Assembly: GCA_016169945.1 (NCBI GenBank)
Contig: JADLSH010000201.1
Location: forward strand, 124,001-188,000
Length of the DNA stretch: 64,000 nt
Reading direction: 5' to 3'
Source of the DNA: Trachythela sp. YZ-2020
Taxonomy: Eukaryota > Cnidaria > Anthozoa > Malacalcyonacea > Clavulariidae
The position numbers were made by a program, and so were the translations under genes. Position 1 is the stretch's first letter. Each line of letters starts with the position of its first letter. This document shows, piece after piece, positions 11,813 through 24,811 of this stretch. The notes under the pieces were generated by a model. It ran no database searches. It was given only the letters and a program-made list of their open reading frames with translations, and had not been told where the DNA came from.

Positions 11813-14800
11813 GTAGGTGTAAAATATGATATAGATTTTGTTCGGTTGTAAGTAATATATGCAGCATGAGCGGAAGTGTTGTATAAGATACAATAATGAG
11901 TTGAAGGCAATGGGTTATATTATAAGACCTGGGGTATATTATGACTATAATTCAAGGACAAAACGTGTTGCTTAAGCTTGACCTCTGCGAAACGTATTGG
12001 TAACTTTACTCTAACCCTTACAAAGTGGCGTGACTCCTATGGGCTATGACCGGCAGGAGCCGGGGAAGGATGTCCGAAAGGGCTCCTGGAGAGCTCACGT
12101 GCCTTAATATAAGACAGCATGTGTCTTTGGTTGTTTTGTTTAGAAGCCTACGTTACCTTTAATAAGAGAGAAATTGTCTATAGTCCTTTTGGAAACTTTA
12201 CGAAACTTAATTATTCAGATTTAAATAAATACTTTAATGGAAAAATAGCCAAATTTAAATGATGCCAGAGATCCTGGGTACATCTTGTCCGACGTACGCT
12301 GGGCCAGGTGGAGGATCGTTTCTGTTATCTTAAAGTCAAGCCACTCCCCTTACCCCCAGAAGTGCACAAAATATGAAAAAAGCATTATTGAAAACGTTTA
12401 GCGAGTAAATCAGATTCATAGTTGCAGTATTGTGATAATGTACGTTTTAGAACAAGATGAACTCTTGCTTAAGTAAACCGTGTAGAAGTGGATTCGCGTA
12501 TTGGGATCACCCACTAGGGGGGAAAGTCCAAGTGGATTTTCATGGATCGTTCAGGTAAAACGTCTGTCAGTGTAATACATGCATGTTCCTATTGTTTTGA
12601 TTACTTCCTCAAAGAAGTTTAATTATAATATTGCTCGCTCTGTGTTAATAGAAAACGTTTTAGTTTTCTTGAAACTTTTTTTAACACTTGCATGCGTGGA
12701 CAGAGGTTTGCCTAATTTTGAGACGCATAATTTCGTAGACCCAACCTCGACGTGCTAGTTAAAAAATACTCCAGATGGAAATCCAGTCGAATCGAATGTT
12801 TCTTTCTTGGACGTTTTTTAATAAAATACAGTGAATATAGTTCACGAATCATTATTATGCCCTTAGATAGACTGCATGTTGATTTATAGTCCATATCTTT
12901 ACTATAGTTTTAGTGCCTCGGGTAATCATTCAGGAGTAAACCATGATGCTACTGCACTAGTTGGTTGTTCATCAAATCAAGTAAGATCTAGTTTGGGTGG
13001 TAGAGGAATTGCAGACAGGGGGTAAAAAGTGTATCATAATTGAGGAGAGGGGGGCAGACCTTACTTTTTGCGGACAAAATTGGCGTAGTTTTGATGTGGT
13101 TGGGCGTGATCAATGCTGTGTTATCTTGAGAAAATAGGTCAACATAGGTCCTCCAACCCCTTCGCCACGTGTGATTTCTTCAGCAAAATTGACTAGACTA
13201 AATATAACGTAACCACAGGCTGAGAGAGCACCTCAAAATAGTATAGAATTCAAAGTTTAACCATATTTAGATTAAGTGGTTTTAAATACAGAAAGCTTTT
13301 AATAATTGCCAATACTCTCGAAATGTGTAGAGTTTGAAGGAAAATTGGGACGTTCATTGGGTCCTTTCTCCCTATAAGTTCAAAAGAGGTCGTATACTGC
13401 CTATTGCGAGTCAATGGGAAACTATTGTAAACATGTGGATATCAGAGATTGTCGAAGCTTGCAACGAAAGAGTATAGATATATTTCAGATTGATCGGAAC
13501 TAGGCAAATACAATCAGAAAACTGCATATTGCAGGTTTGAACTCTGGTCCCTAAGTACACTGTTAAAGGACTAATCACTGACTGCGTTGCCTCACCGAAT
13601 TTATACTTATGAGTATTCTTATCTTATTTATGAGGTATGTTGCGGATGTTTTGGTCCCGTTGGCGGTACGGGTGATTACTGTAGTCCTGATTGTACTGCA
13701 AAAAATGGCGGAACTGTGAAAAAGCAGACTTACACATGGTTCTGGGTGAGGACATCCCTTCCGAAACGTGTTTGGAGCAGGTGTATGGAATACAAAGTGA
13801 AGAATGAAAATGGCGACATGATCTCGTACAGATTATTGGATGGAAATACAACACCTGAAAAGGTGACAGTTATAGACAACTTTCAAATATGGCTTTTGAG
13901 CTAAAACATATATATAACTTGAAATCATTTCCGAAATATATAGTATTGTATTTTTTTTCCTTAGCAGTATGTGAATAATAGCTTTTGGTTTCCATGCATT
14001 GTGAAATCGAATCCATTCCTCAAAGTATAATTTCTGAAAGTCCCATCCAGAAATCAAACCCAAGGTCTCTATGTATGGTACCCGGACATTTTTGCCGAAA
14101 GACACTTTGCCGAAAGACATTTGGCCGAAAGACACTTTGCCGAACGGATATTTTGCCGACGGACATTTTGCCGATCGGACATTTTGTCGAACGGACAATT
14201 TGACGAACGGACTTTTTACAGAAAAGACATTTTGCCGAACAGACCATTTGCCGAAAATAGCGATACCTTGTGAATTTTTATATTCTTTGAGTTTGACATG
14301 CACATACCAAAAATTGCCATATTAGAATAATACCATTCATAAACGTAAAGGTTTATTTTACACATTTTTTTATTAATGTCGAGCATGCATATACATGTAG
14401 AAATTTTATGAAAAGCATCCCTAGTTTAAAACATTCTTTCTACAAATTATGAGCAATAGCCCGTAAGTACATTATCGTGTTCTCGTAAGTGTCAATTTTA
14501 CTAACAATATCCTTCAATCTTAAATTCACTAACTGATACTTCTTTTTTGGTGGAGGCTGAGGAATGCGGGCAATTCCGTATAGCGGAACAGCCAATAAAA
14601 AGTTAGGACTTTTTACCTAGTCCTGAAAAGTTATATTTGTTGCAAGTTTAAAGACAATGGACAGTGAATGGTCTTCGACATCAGTGGAAAATGGGGTTAA
14701 TGATAAGGTTGTTGTCACTGGAGTCAAGGTCAAAGAGAAATATATTCGTGAGCGAAACATGAGGATGTTACCAAAATTTGTTTCAAAATGAGACAAATTT

Positions 14801-17800
14801 GATTGTTTTGCACATGAGACAATTTGTACACATGCCCTCAGGATATGGTTATAGTATTTAAAGCCGTATATTTTTCATATTTTTGCAGGGTCACTGCCCT
14901 AAGGATGAAGCTTTGTTAAATGAAGGTGTAAGTAGTCTCTTACGATTTCATTGTGCTGTGAAATATTTGTGCCATAAAAAGGGTCATATGTACGTATTGC
15001 GAGCTTGTGTTCTATTTACAGCTTGCAACATACGTCTTTTCAATTTCACATATCCTTTACATCGCGCAATGCTTCTTTAATAGAAAGTTTCAGTCACACG
15101 TACTGCACTCAGAGCTATAAATACGTTTTCTTCCCATTAGGTTGTCGTAGTTCCAGATGCCGAGACAGATAAGAAAGCGCCTGGGGTTCCTGGATTGTTT
15201 AAATATCGTACAGATAACAAAGAACTTTCTATTAGATCAAATGAAACCTGGAAAGTCATCGCACCGGAGAAAAAGGTATTGTAACAGTTGTTTGGAATTC
15301 ATACAGGAATTTTCGTATCATGTTGTTACTATAATTATCTGAGGAATAATCAATAGATGTATAAAAGAGAGAATTTCTAAACATTCAATATCTCAATGAA
15401 CGATCTTTTCGATCCAATAGCAAAGGTTGACAAGAAATAGGGAATGCAATGTTTTCTTAAATCTATTACAATTTGCATGAGTAAAATAGAACAAAAGATG
15501 TGCGGTTGACTGCAAGCAAACATTTTGTTGAACAAGCATGCCCTGGCCTACTGCTGGTCGGGACAAAACCCATAGCGTTAGATCAATCTGCATGTAGATA
15601 AATGCCTGCCACTGATCTTAAAAATTAAGAACTGAATGGAGCATCCTTTTGATCATCCTTTTGATTTTGGGGCCGGAATATTTATAAAGAGAACAGATTA
15701 TCAAAGCTTTCACATAATTCACAAATAAAATTGTCAGATGTTTGACTTTCTTTTACTATCAAACAAATGCCTGTTCCTTTGTTACATGGAAGATATAGCA
15801 CCCCACAATAATTCTTTTGTCGCTCGATAATGAGACTTGAGGAGGGCCATATTGGTGTGGCCTCATTAGCTATTTACTGGAAAATTGAAAAAGGAGAAGC
15901 CACTGATGAAAGTATCTATCTAGACAACGTGTCTCGTTTCTTACCAACATGCAAAAAGCTGCACCTCTTCAAACATGTCAGCAATACCACAGTATATTTG
16001 TGATGGTCATACCAATATGACCGCCATTGCCTTCATTTATGCATAGCAGATGCACCATCCAGTTATACTTTTCAGATCAGTTTAGCATGCAGACAGCTAT
16101 ATGTTACCAGCAGGATGCTTGGAACATGTACTCTTATCGAGACTATTTTACTTTACTCCACAATTTTACTCTTTGCCATAATCTTATTTTGCCCTATAAT
16201 TCTACTTTGCTACAATATTTAGATCCTTGAAGAAACGTCGAAGATGTTTAGTCGAAAGTTAAAAGATATTGAGAGAAAACTTACAAACAAAACCAAACGG
16301 TAGGTCAGCCATATAAAACATGTAAATATTTCAGGTAAACAAACGAATACATGCTATAGAATAAAATGATATGTGTAAGAAACAACTAGACGGCTTGCAC
16401 TAAGATGTCACGTGACCTTAATCTGCTTAAAATAGTAGATATGGATTAATAACATGAGAAAAAGCATACTTAGTGGTGTATTTTAAAATTAGAAATTTTG
16501 GATTTCAAAACATACATTTACTAAAAGAAAATGGCGGTATTATAACTGGTCACGTGACTAACATGAAAGTGTTATGCATGTACGAAATCTTTTTAAAATG
16601 CAATATTTTACACTAAAACATCACGAAATATAGCAAATGGCATGGTATTGTTCGCGCCGAGTTTTAGGGAAAAAGGTGACTTTTCACCGCATTAAAATGC
16701 ATTTTGTTTTTCGCCGCCATGTATTTTGGATGACAAATTGGAGTCATCCAACATGGCGGCCAAAAACAAAAATGTGTATTTGACGTGGTAAAAGTATTCG
16801 TTTCTGCTAAAACTTGGCAGACGCAATATTGAAACGACCTCTTACAAGTTTCTTGAGCGGGTTAGGATGATAAAATTTACTTCGAAGACGTTTTTCACAT
16901 ACATTTACAAAATTTAGTTTGGTCACGTGACCCGATACATGTCGCCGTTTTCTCCAAGACATTTGAATCATTAAACATCAAAAGTCTGAAATGTTACTTA
17001 AAACATCACCCTGTATCCATTTTACAAATTATAAATTCCATATCTCCTGTTTTAAGAGAATTTAGATCACGTGATCTCTTAGTACAAGTCGCCTATTGGC
17101 ATATAGTCGCCTACTCGTTCATTAAATCAATTAAGTAAAATTTAGTTATAGAATGATATACGTACTGCATATATACCAGAGTAAAAACTTTAACTGCCAT
17201 ACCTGAAAGCTACCCTTTGTAGCGTTTGAAATTTCTCATATTCTTGTATATTTTTCACACATTCATTTATATGTCTTCTTTACTGCAGTCCACAATAAAC
17301 ATAAATATCTCCTTCTGTGCCCTTCTGCTTTGTCTGAAACTTCCGAAATCAACCGCCATTTTTTCCTATTTTGTTCCGTATTACATACTTCATGTAAAAC
17401 TATTATAGTTTCGAACCGGTAAATACAAACAAATATATCCCAAAACGCATCTCTAGTATCCCGTTTTGATGACGTCAGTAATCGCGGGCATGGTAATAAT
17501 AGAGAGCTTTAGATTTAACTACGAGTAACAGGTGGGAAAATTGTTTGAGCATGCGCGAAACTCCCACGACTCAAGAAATGTTTATTTCACGCAAAACCAA
17601 AACAATGTTGTCGATTCTGAAAGACAAATTTGTAGCTGTTGTTTAGGGCAACAAACCAAGAGAAAATTTGGATTTTCCGAAAACAATGTTGTATTATAAC
17701 TTCATTTCTCTCTAATGTTCACAATATTTATAATGTAAACTATTAAATATCGGTTATTCAGTACAATACAAAACAGAGTCTCATTTCGCTTCTCCCAAGG

Positions 17801-20800
17801 ATCAAATTCAAACCAAAAATACCAACATTTCTCGATTTATTACAAGGCCAGCACTTCTACTACGACTCGAAATACTATGAAATTTATTTTAAAAGTGCAA
17901 AATTTTGGTCGCACAACCTGTAACATCACAAAATTTTGTCCGAAAAGTATAAAGTTTAGGCTTCGAAATGAGAATCGTAGAAAAATCTGATTACTAAGTT
18001 TATCTGATTTTAGAATACTTTGAAAACCTCAATATAAGGCAAAAAGTGTATTTTTATGCCCATTTTTTGGGTAGCCTTCATCGTACAAATTACACTCGCA
18101 CATGAAACCTGCTAAAATTCGGCCTTTTCTCGATTTTTTTGGCGAGTTTTCATTATATTGGTAGAAACTTAAAAGAAGAGCATGTTTTCTGACCTAATAA
18201 TATTTTGGTGGCAAAGCATGTGTCTAAGAGAAAATTTAGGTCAAACATAAGCAATTTTAGCTGAATACCTTACATACTGAAGTTTTACGACCATCGTTTG
18301 GCCACAATCCCACTCAAAAACCAAACATTTATAACTTATTCTAGACAATAAACATGTGTATTACACAATTCATCTAATTTTCCGTCAATATTGCGTTGCT
18401 GGTCGAGTTTATTTGCCATCAAAAACACACACTTGAGCACAAACTCCATTTTATGGCATGTTTCAGCGATGAATTATTTGTTGTTATTTTCCCGATTACG
18501 ACAAGTAATTATGATCTTGGATGATTTTTCGTTAGCGTTTAAGTTTACCATCCTATTTTTTGTTTTATTCCACAGCAGTAAGAGAAAAAGTTCAGCGAAA
18601 TATGAGTTTTGATTCTTTTCAACATGACATGATTGTCGAACAAGAAAGCTCCCGCGATATTTTGGTCAGTTAGGACAATTTTGCCACCTGTTACTACGAG
18701 TACGACTACGACTACGAGATTCGTTGTTCGCATACGCCATCTTCTTACGCTTGCATGTAGTGGCGCCATAATCTCGTAGCGGTGGCGAAATTGACAACGG
18801 GATTTTTGAAAAATCTCATAGTTAAACAAGCATCTACTACGAGATTATGGCGTCAGTACATGATGGCGTAAGACGATGGCGTGTGCAAACAACGAATCTC
18901 GTAGTCGTAGAGGTACAGCTCGTAGTCAAATAATCTAAAACTCTCTAATATCCAATCGGAGATGACACCCTTATCCGGTAAGAAGTCTTATAGACTTTAC
19001 GCAAATTTAAGTGCCTATGATTCGAAATATAGATTATTCTCAGCACTGATTAGCAACCTAAAAATATATATATTCTCAATTCAAAAGGATATGAAAGTAG
19101 AATCCGAGCTGAAAGATGTCAAAGAAAGGTTCTATAAACAAAATCAAACGGTAAGTGTGCACGTGATAAACTTTATAGTAGAAAAAATAATGCAGGAATA
19201 TAGAAATCTAGCATTTTTATGGAATAAAGTAGTAACAATGTTGAAAATAGCCTTAGGGGGACCACTAGATTTTTGATGGGGGGAGGGGGGCGGGGCGTAA
19301 ATACCAAAATAAATATCGAGCAAGCATTTCTGATTTTAAAATAATATGATAATGACCAAAATAACTATGATTAAAATATATATCAAGCAGGCATGAAAGT
19401 TCCCATACCTATATAGCTGTCATGTAACTTACTAAATTCTGCTGAATTCTACCCCGCCCTAATAACTTATCAAATTCACATCTCACTTTTTTGACTGTGT
19501 AAGTGCAAATTCATTCTATGTAAATACATTTATTAATTAAGTTCTATTAATGTCCAATTTGACTCTAAACTTTGTACAAAAAATCCTGCAAGGATACAGA
19601 GATGAAAACAAAAATCCTCAACACAGTTAAAGGGCTACAAAAAATGCAGAGCATTCACGCACCCCCCCCCCCCCCCTCCTCCTACTTGAATTAAAGTGTG
19701 TATCATTAAAAATGGATTGTTTCTGCAGCACGGTTAAATATTCCAATTGCTGGTTTATGCAATTTGTTTTATGTTAAATATAGAATGTATCTATATATCT
19801 AGACAAATCCGACAAAACAATACTAATGTCGGAAATATGATCAATGCATGCAAGGTGAAATTTATTTTCCATTGGCGGAGAGTATATTCCTGTAATCCAG
19901 GTAAAACTACACTTTCTAATAAATGGTTTATTCAAATCTGAAAATTTTTAGATTTTCCAAGAGGGATTAAAAGTAGATTCCAAACTGAAAGAAGTCGATC
20001 AAAAACTATATAAACAAAATCAAACGGTAAGTGTGCATGATAGATTTGATAGTAGAAAAAATACAGGCTATATACTTATGTTATCCAAACACCGCACGTC
20101 GTATGAAATGGCAAAGGTACTGATTGAAATGCTCTTGAAAATATCGGGTATAGTCCTGACTGAAAAATCGCAGTGTTGCATCATATGAATCTTAAAATTT
20201 TCCCTTCTTACCGTCGTAACGCGTATGTGTTCCAAGTCAATTGATGCCGGGATCTGCGTTGAGAATGAATCCTTTCGGTGTTCTTGTTTCATTCGAAAGC
20301 TATTATATTGCACCAGCCTTTACAAACTCAGTTCACTATCATAAAAAAATTCAGAAGTATAAACAAAAAGAACATTTTTCCACATTTGAAGAAAATTACA
20401 ACTCATAGCTGATATAAATACTCCAACTTCTTGTACAATAGTTAGCAAAAGTAGAGCTGTCTTTGTAGAGTACCAAAAATGAAATGCCCAAAACTGACGT
20501 CTTAAACGTAGCCATAACCACATAAAAATATATTAATTATATTTCAATATCAAGATATTATATTTTAATGTTAAGTGTTAATAACTATTTTTGTAAATGA
20601 TTAGTATAAAAACATTGCCAATTGCATTTTCTGTCTGCTTATATCGCTTGAGCTCATTAGTAGTAAATGTAAATATGTACACTATCATATCGGAAGTACG
20701 TTATATTGTCATTTCTACCATGCATTTATGTGGCAATTAAATAGTGTTGTTATATTTCAGATGGATCTAAAATTTATGGAATTTGAAAAAAAGATGATCA

Positions 20801-21326
20801 AGTTACTGCGTAAGCGAGTATAGCTATATTTTTCACTAATTTTGGTCTATAAACAAAAAAAAACAATGATGGCATTCTACTGTGCATCATGCATTATTGT
20901 ATATCTCAATTTATTCTTATATATTACACATTTACAGAACCGCAAGAATGCAGCAGTTATACATCGCTTGATAACAAAGATCGGAACGTAAATTATGGCG
21001 GCAGTTCAAGATTGTGTGATAATGGTATTTCAACGGGATGGTACAGATTTGTTGGTGATGCTGGAACTCAGATCTCGACGACATGTGTTCCAAGAGATGG
21101 TAACGGAAACAATCTAATATGTTCCACTCATGGTGTTTCGTGGTTGAAAAAAGCTCCTCCTTCTGTCAGTGAGGGGAAAGTCACACGCGCGGTGTGCTTC
21201 AGTTGGGCCGGGGATTGTTGTAATCATCAGAAAGATATTGAAGTGATCAACTGTAGATTCTTCTATATCTACAAACTGGTATCTACAGGTTCTTGCTATT
21301 ATCGATACTGTGGAACTGATGTGTGA
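9325..21326 (+). CDS. Gene A: secreted-type fibrinogen-related / trimerization / coiled-coil / D8C protein (spliced, 5' end not found)
   Basis: Exons with GT-AG borders: 9325-9472, 10989-11110, 11334-11542, 11623-11812, 12451-12554, 12908-12980, 13635-13862, 14889-14927, 15141-15275, 16223-16299, 19088-19150, 19964-20026, 20761-20809 and 20938-21326. Each matches an exon of gene B in order, length and phase, except the 16223-16299 exon and the extra coil at 19964. The product is a fibrinogen-like domain, Cys-rich block, collagen XVIII-like trimerization motif, coiled coil and C-terminal D8C domain. Role is inferred: an extracellular, oligomeric recognition or matrix protein. No signal-peptide exon was found upstream; it may lie before the window or have been lost. 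The exon at 16223 ends out of phase with the next, so the gene may be damaged. Confidence 0.78.
10456..10774. mobile_element. MITE, PIF/Harbinger-like (TTA target duplication)
   Basis: A 319-bp non-coding element with TIRs GGGGCTGATTACATGGAGCG and its complement, flanked by TTA at 10453-10455 and 10775-10777. A 3-bp TWA target duplication is typical of PIF/Harbinger. The interior repeats CAGCCCGG-type motifs. It sits in the first intron of gene A. Confidence 0.82.
11813..12450. other. Gene A intron, nothing recognised
   Basis: Contains GGCAGGAGCCGGGGAAGG with a partly complementary GGCTCCTGGAGAGC nearby (about 12050-12095), perhaps a decayed small element. No exon or known repeat identified. 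Confidence 0.5.
12451..13862 (+). CDS. Gene A exons 5-7: Cys-rich continuation
   Basis: Exon 12451-12554 reads NKMNSCLSKPCRSGFAYW and ends in phase 2. Exon 12908-12980 (73 nt, same as in gene B) reads GVNHDATALVGC. Exon 13635-13862 begins VCCGCFGPVGGTGDYC and contains TYTWFWVRTSLPKRVW. All Cys positions agree with gene B. The segment probably completes the lectin-like fold, but I do not recognise a named domain. Confidence 0.75.
14085..14265. repeat. Tandem repeat, about 16-bp unit (TTGCCGAAAGACAT-like)
   Basis: Roughly eleven diverged copies of a unit around CATTTTGCCGAACGGA in a gene A intron. Frames on both strands stay open here only because the unit lacks stops; the repetitive peptides (GKMSVGK-like) are artefacts. 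Confidence 0.85.
14889..15275 (+). CDS. Gene A exons 8-9: collagen XV/XVIII-like trimerization motif
   Basis: A 39-nt exon (GHCPKDEALLNEG) is followed by a 135-nt exon: VVVVPDAETDKKAPGVPG, then LFKYRTDNKELSIRSNETW. The pattern G-x-L-x-(Y/F)-R-x-(D/K)-x-x-E-L-x-(I/V)-R ... W/F-x-x-V is that of the small trimerization domain in collagens XV and XVIII, placed as there beside elongated regions. No Gly-X-Y repeat is present. The protein is therefore probably a trimer held by this motif and the following coils (inference). Confidence 0.65.
15276..16222. other. Gene A intron, nothing recognised
   Basis: No coding exon seen. It contains ATATTGGTGTGGCC at about 15849 and the related complementary-type GTCATACCAATATGACC at about 16005, possibly the remains of a short inverted-repeat element. 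Confidence 0.4.
16223..20809 (+). CDS. Gene A exons 10-13: coiled-coil linker
   Basis: Exon 16223-16299 (KMFSRKLKDIERKL), two similar 63-nt exons at 19088-19150 (SELKDVKERFYKQNQT) and 19964-20026 (SKLKEVDQKLYKQNQT), and 20761-20809 (MDLKFMEFEKKMIKLL). Leu/Val/Met heptad spacing and high charge indicate short helices. The two 21-codon exons are a duplicated cassette, each in phase 0. The first exon is odd: its last bases AAACG|GTAGGT give 77 nt (phase 2) while the next exon needs phase 0. Gene B has one more G at this junction and stays in frame. A one-base loss or an unseen exon would explain this. Confidence 0.65.
16500..17501. repeat. Segmental duplication in intron, copy A (matches 56095-56816)
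   Basis: This intron sequence recurs in gene B, with shared strings such as GGTCACGTGACTAACAT, AAACTTGGCAGACGCAATAT and CAAAACGCATCTCTAGTATC. Copy B lacks several internal pieces. The match shows that the tandem duplication included introns. Confidence 0.85.
17502..18945. mobile_element. TIR element at the duplicated site, long version
   Basis: Ends GAGAGCTTTAGATTTAACTA and complement-type AATAATCTAAAACTCTC, flanked by TAATA on both sides. An inner inverted repeat (about 18700-18790 against 18835-18925) contains ACGAATCTCGTAGTCGTAG. The exact same host position in gene B holds a related 219-bp element (56817-57035). No transposase is visible; frames inside are short. Confidence 0.7.
19668..19683 (+). 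repeat. Poly-C tract and low-complexity CT
   Basis: An uninterrupted run of C followed by TCCTCCT between the two coiled-coil cassette exons of gene A. Such runs are prone to assembly length errors. Confidence 0.8.
20938..21326 (+). CDS. Gene A last exon: D8C (uromodulin/GP2-type) domain
   Basis: The 389-nt terminal exon encodes about 128 residues of the extracellular D8C domain known from uromodulin, GP2 and many cnidarian secreted proteins. Landmarks: ECSSYTSLDNKDRNVN, LCDNGISTGWYRFVGDAG, TTCVPR, CSTHGVSWL, EGKVTRAVCFSW, CC, EVINC and the terminal YRYCGT. All cysteines match gene B. The domain ends the protein; no transmembrane segment or GPI signal follows, so the product should be secreted. 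A UTR highly similar to gene B's follows the TGA. Confidence 0.88.
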
Positions 21327-23404
21327 AATTCGAAGTGAACCGAAGTTTCGAATCCTTTTTAAAATTAATTTGTTGTTGTAATATTGAGTTGCTGTGATAT
21401 GATTTTTGTGTAAATGGATTAAGGGATGTATTTTGAATAAGATATGCTGTCAAGTTATCGTGAAGACTCAAGTTATAATTGCTTTTTTCAGTGAACTATC
21501 GTGATAAAAACATTGTATAGCATATCGATTTAGATAGTATTTGTAAGAAAATAATATACTGTAAGGTTGATCGTTATAGTAGAATTTCACAATAGTTTAC
21601 CGTAGTTGTGATTTAAGTTTTGTCATATATTTCTAACTAGATATAAAGTAGTTCTAAACAGATGTGTTACACTTTCTCAAAACGTTTAGTTTTTTAGTTA
21701 GTAATTTATTTGATGTCGATTGTATAGGATATGGTTACCCAGCGTAAACTGAATGGGGCAGGGCATTTTTTAATACCGTAGCGTGGTGGGGCATGCATTT
21801 GTTCCAACGAGCCCTTTCTGGGACTTGCTGCCCCAGTTGACTGGGCCCTTTGACCAGGAGTTATGAACTTTCAAAGGCGATAACAAATCAACAAGTCAAT
21901 AGTTTTGTTTTTATTTAGTGAACTGAGTGCAAAATGCGAACAAAAATATCTTTGTTAATTCGGCTTCTAATTCCTTCCCCACCACACCCCCGTCATTTGG
22001 CGACAATTGTACGAAATTTGTTAGTGTGCGTAGCAGGCGGTGAATGGCAACCGAATTTTAGCTACAGCTAAATAACGTTTACTGTAATAATGATATACAC
22101 TGGAATGGAAAAAACGGAGCTCGATATAACATGCTGCGCGGAGGGGCAGGGGTGATCTCCCCTAAATTGGTTAAGTCCGTTCCTAATTCATTAACAATTA
22201 TACTTAACAAAGTTGGGACAAGCAAGTACACACATGCATCCCACCAAGCAATTTAATCCACTAAACCCAATTATAAAACATAAATTTTGTAATATTCTTG
22301 CTATCCAAATTATTTTATTCGGCACAAGAAACTGCAGCAAATAGCTTTTATGGGCGTCAATTTCTCGAATTTTCTTGTTGGAGCATGTCCCCGTAATCCC
22401 CAGCGCATATGTTTGATTGAAAACTCCGTTAATTTTGATCGAATTGAATTCTTAGTAATAATTATAAATCATATAATTTATTGTCTTACGTCAAACGGTT
22501 TATTTATTCAGGAAAGCTTTTGATTCTCAAGAAAGCAATATCTATTATCGCCATGCAAACCTACAAAGAACTAAGTAGAAGTCCTGTCATTATACCTAAG
22601 AAAGTGGCGGGGCCATGGGCCCTTTTGCACGTTTTTCCCCACCACCGAAGAATTCTTAAAAGATGCACTGGAAGTCTGTAGTGCGGCATGGCCGCGGCCC
22701 CTTTACAGTATTCACAACACTTATGATGTGATGTAAAGTAAACTGAATAATGCGTAAATTGTCATACTAGTCAGAAAGACTAGTCAGAAAGGAAATGACT
22801 CACCCGCCCCCGGCACCCGCTTGATTTACGTGCGTCGTAAAAGCTCCGCCACCACTATAAGCCATGCTTTTCAAGCTTGGTTTACACGGATGGTCACTAT
22901 TGATCCCATCTTTAATTTGACTGAGCATGCAGATTATAAGGATTGTGAAAGCTATAAAATACGATTTCAGATCAATTGACAGTGTATTAAAAGTACCTAT
23001 GTTATTACAGAGTACAAAATAGAAACATAAAAATTTCAACCGTTTAATAAGACCTTCCATGTGTAAGCCGACATCAAGCGCTCGCAGCTGACCAATATAA
23101 AGCCTTAAAGGCCAAATCGCCACGGCCAACCGCTTATATAATTGAAGTTTTGCGATGCTCTCTCAAGGGCTGTTTTGCCGGTTTACGTCCGTGGACGGAA
23201 TGGAAGGTGGATGATTTTGATGTGTTGAAATAATATCTCATTAGCAATTAGTTATTTATGTATAAACGAAAAGTTAAGATGTTTAACGAACTGAGATGCT
23301 GTTTGTCTGACCATGTATACTATTAGAAAACTCATTATCTGATCCTGTAATTAACATTTACAAACTCATTAGGGCTGCAGTTTAACTGTCATCATCAATT
23401 ATAT
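21327..23404. repeat. 3' flank of gene A, near-identical to 58578-60652
   Basis: The sequence after the gene A stop matches that after gene B almost base for base, with scattered substitutions and small indels. The match extends through a GC-rich GGCGGGGCCATGG block and into the minus-strand exon below. It ends abruptly at ATCAATTATAT (about 23404), where copy B jumps to the TIR sequence at 60653. Confidence 0.9.
22804..23129 (-). CDS. Candidate first exon of a convergent secreted-protein gene (copy A)
   Basis: On the minus strand this frame has a hydrophobic stretch (FIAFTILIICMLSQIKDG) then DHPCKP and AYSGGGAFTTHVNQAGAGG, ending at a strong donor GG|GTGAGT. The YSGGGAFTTHV-type pattern resembles the start of the C-terminal domain of short-chain collagen C4-like proteins of sponges and cnidarians, which usually continues with a CLP motif. 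I could not find that continuing exon downstream. The exact start codon is unclear: ATG at about 23061 in this copy is ACG in copy B. Family assignment is tentative. Confidence 0.4.
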
Positions 23405-24811
23405 AGGAAAACTAAATTTGTACAATATTTCCAATTATAAACGGTAACTTATTCCCATCCAACCTGCTTAGCCAGCGGACAGTCCTATGATCGACACCGC
23501 CAAACGGGTTACCACTTCATGCGAGGATCAAATATGCTAGCTGTTATATGGTATGTCATGTAGTTATTCTAACCCCTAACCTAACTTTATAACCCTATTT
23601 CTAACATCATCTAATTATTTTGACCTATACTTTTACTTAACTCAAACTATTATGTGTTCTTAACATGAACAGTAAGGGCCAAACGATACAGGCTAGCCTG
23701 TTACCTCATCCCGACAAAACGGGACCATATAAACGGGTTGTAAGTAATATTATAACTCAGTGTTGGTCTAAATTTGTCCCTTGTAGATACCGTCCTGTAG
23801 ACTTGCTACAAGTCGACTCAAATGATTTAGACGCGTGGTAAAACCCAGACGCGTAGTTGAATCCAATTTTCTTACAGCGCGAGTCGGAAATTGGCTACTT
23901 GATAGGGGCCGCGGAATGTGACTCGAATCGTAGTCGGTGCGTGTTAGCCAATCAGATTTTAGAATTGGCCACACGTTACATGTAGGCGTACCTGTCATCA
24001 CCCAAGTATCGATGGCTTTTCCTATTCCCGTGTCTGTTTATCCACAGGTTTATCTCAACTGCATTAGCGAACATTCAAGCTATAAATTTTAGATATTTTG
24101 TAAGATTTGTGAAATTTGGGTCTCGGAAACGGCATTTCCAGCGTTCTGAGAACATATTTGGGAGTTATTTTTGGTTCTCAAAAACAAGATTTTAGAGGTA
24201 CATTGAGTAATAGCCTCGCCTACTAAGTACGTCAAACTTTAAGCCGTATAATTGATAGCTTGATGCAATAGCGATTAACAAATGCGCTCAGGTTACATAA
24301 TCCTGAAGTAGTGTGTTGATTGCAATGTCAGTGATAACATTCTTAAATACACAAGGACACACGAGTTTTACAGTCTGATGTTTATTGATAGCTTATACCA
24401 AAAGAAATTAGAAAAGAAAACATTTTCACCATTATTTCTCTACATTTTAGCTTCTCAGCTAACTTTCTGCTTATGCGTGAGATAATCAAACTGAAGCGTG
24501 TGAGCATGAGAAATGATGCTGAGGCGTGTGTCACACGCTTAATGCGTGAGACTTGGCATCTATGTTAATATACAGACTAAGGGCGAGCTTGAGCTCCCGA
24601 GCGAAGCGAGGGAGCGAGAGCGAGACGACTTGTCGCGCTTGCAGGAAATCGCATCTCCTTGGCGCGAAAAATTACAGCGGGCGGAGCCAAATGGGTTTCC
24701 CTGCAAAACTTGAGTGTTGTTTTGACAGAATGAACTGACAGGTTTGTCACACGAGATAAGACTCGTGTTACAAACTTGCTACACTTTTCATGCTATGCGA
24801 CAAATATGTGA

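Noticed and set aside
13833..14303. Minus-strand 156-codon ORF in a gene A intron
   Set aside because: Most of it is translation of the 16-bp tandem repeat; frames on both strands are open for the same reason.
22481..22681. Plus-strand 66-codon ORF, duplicated at 59728-59928
   Set aside because: Conserved only because the whole flank is duplicated; its sequence has no leader, motif or splice signal, and changes ignore the frame.
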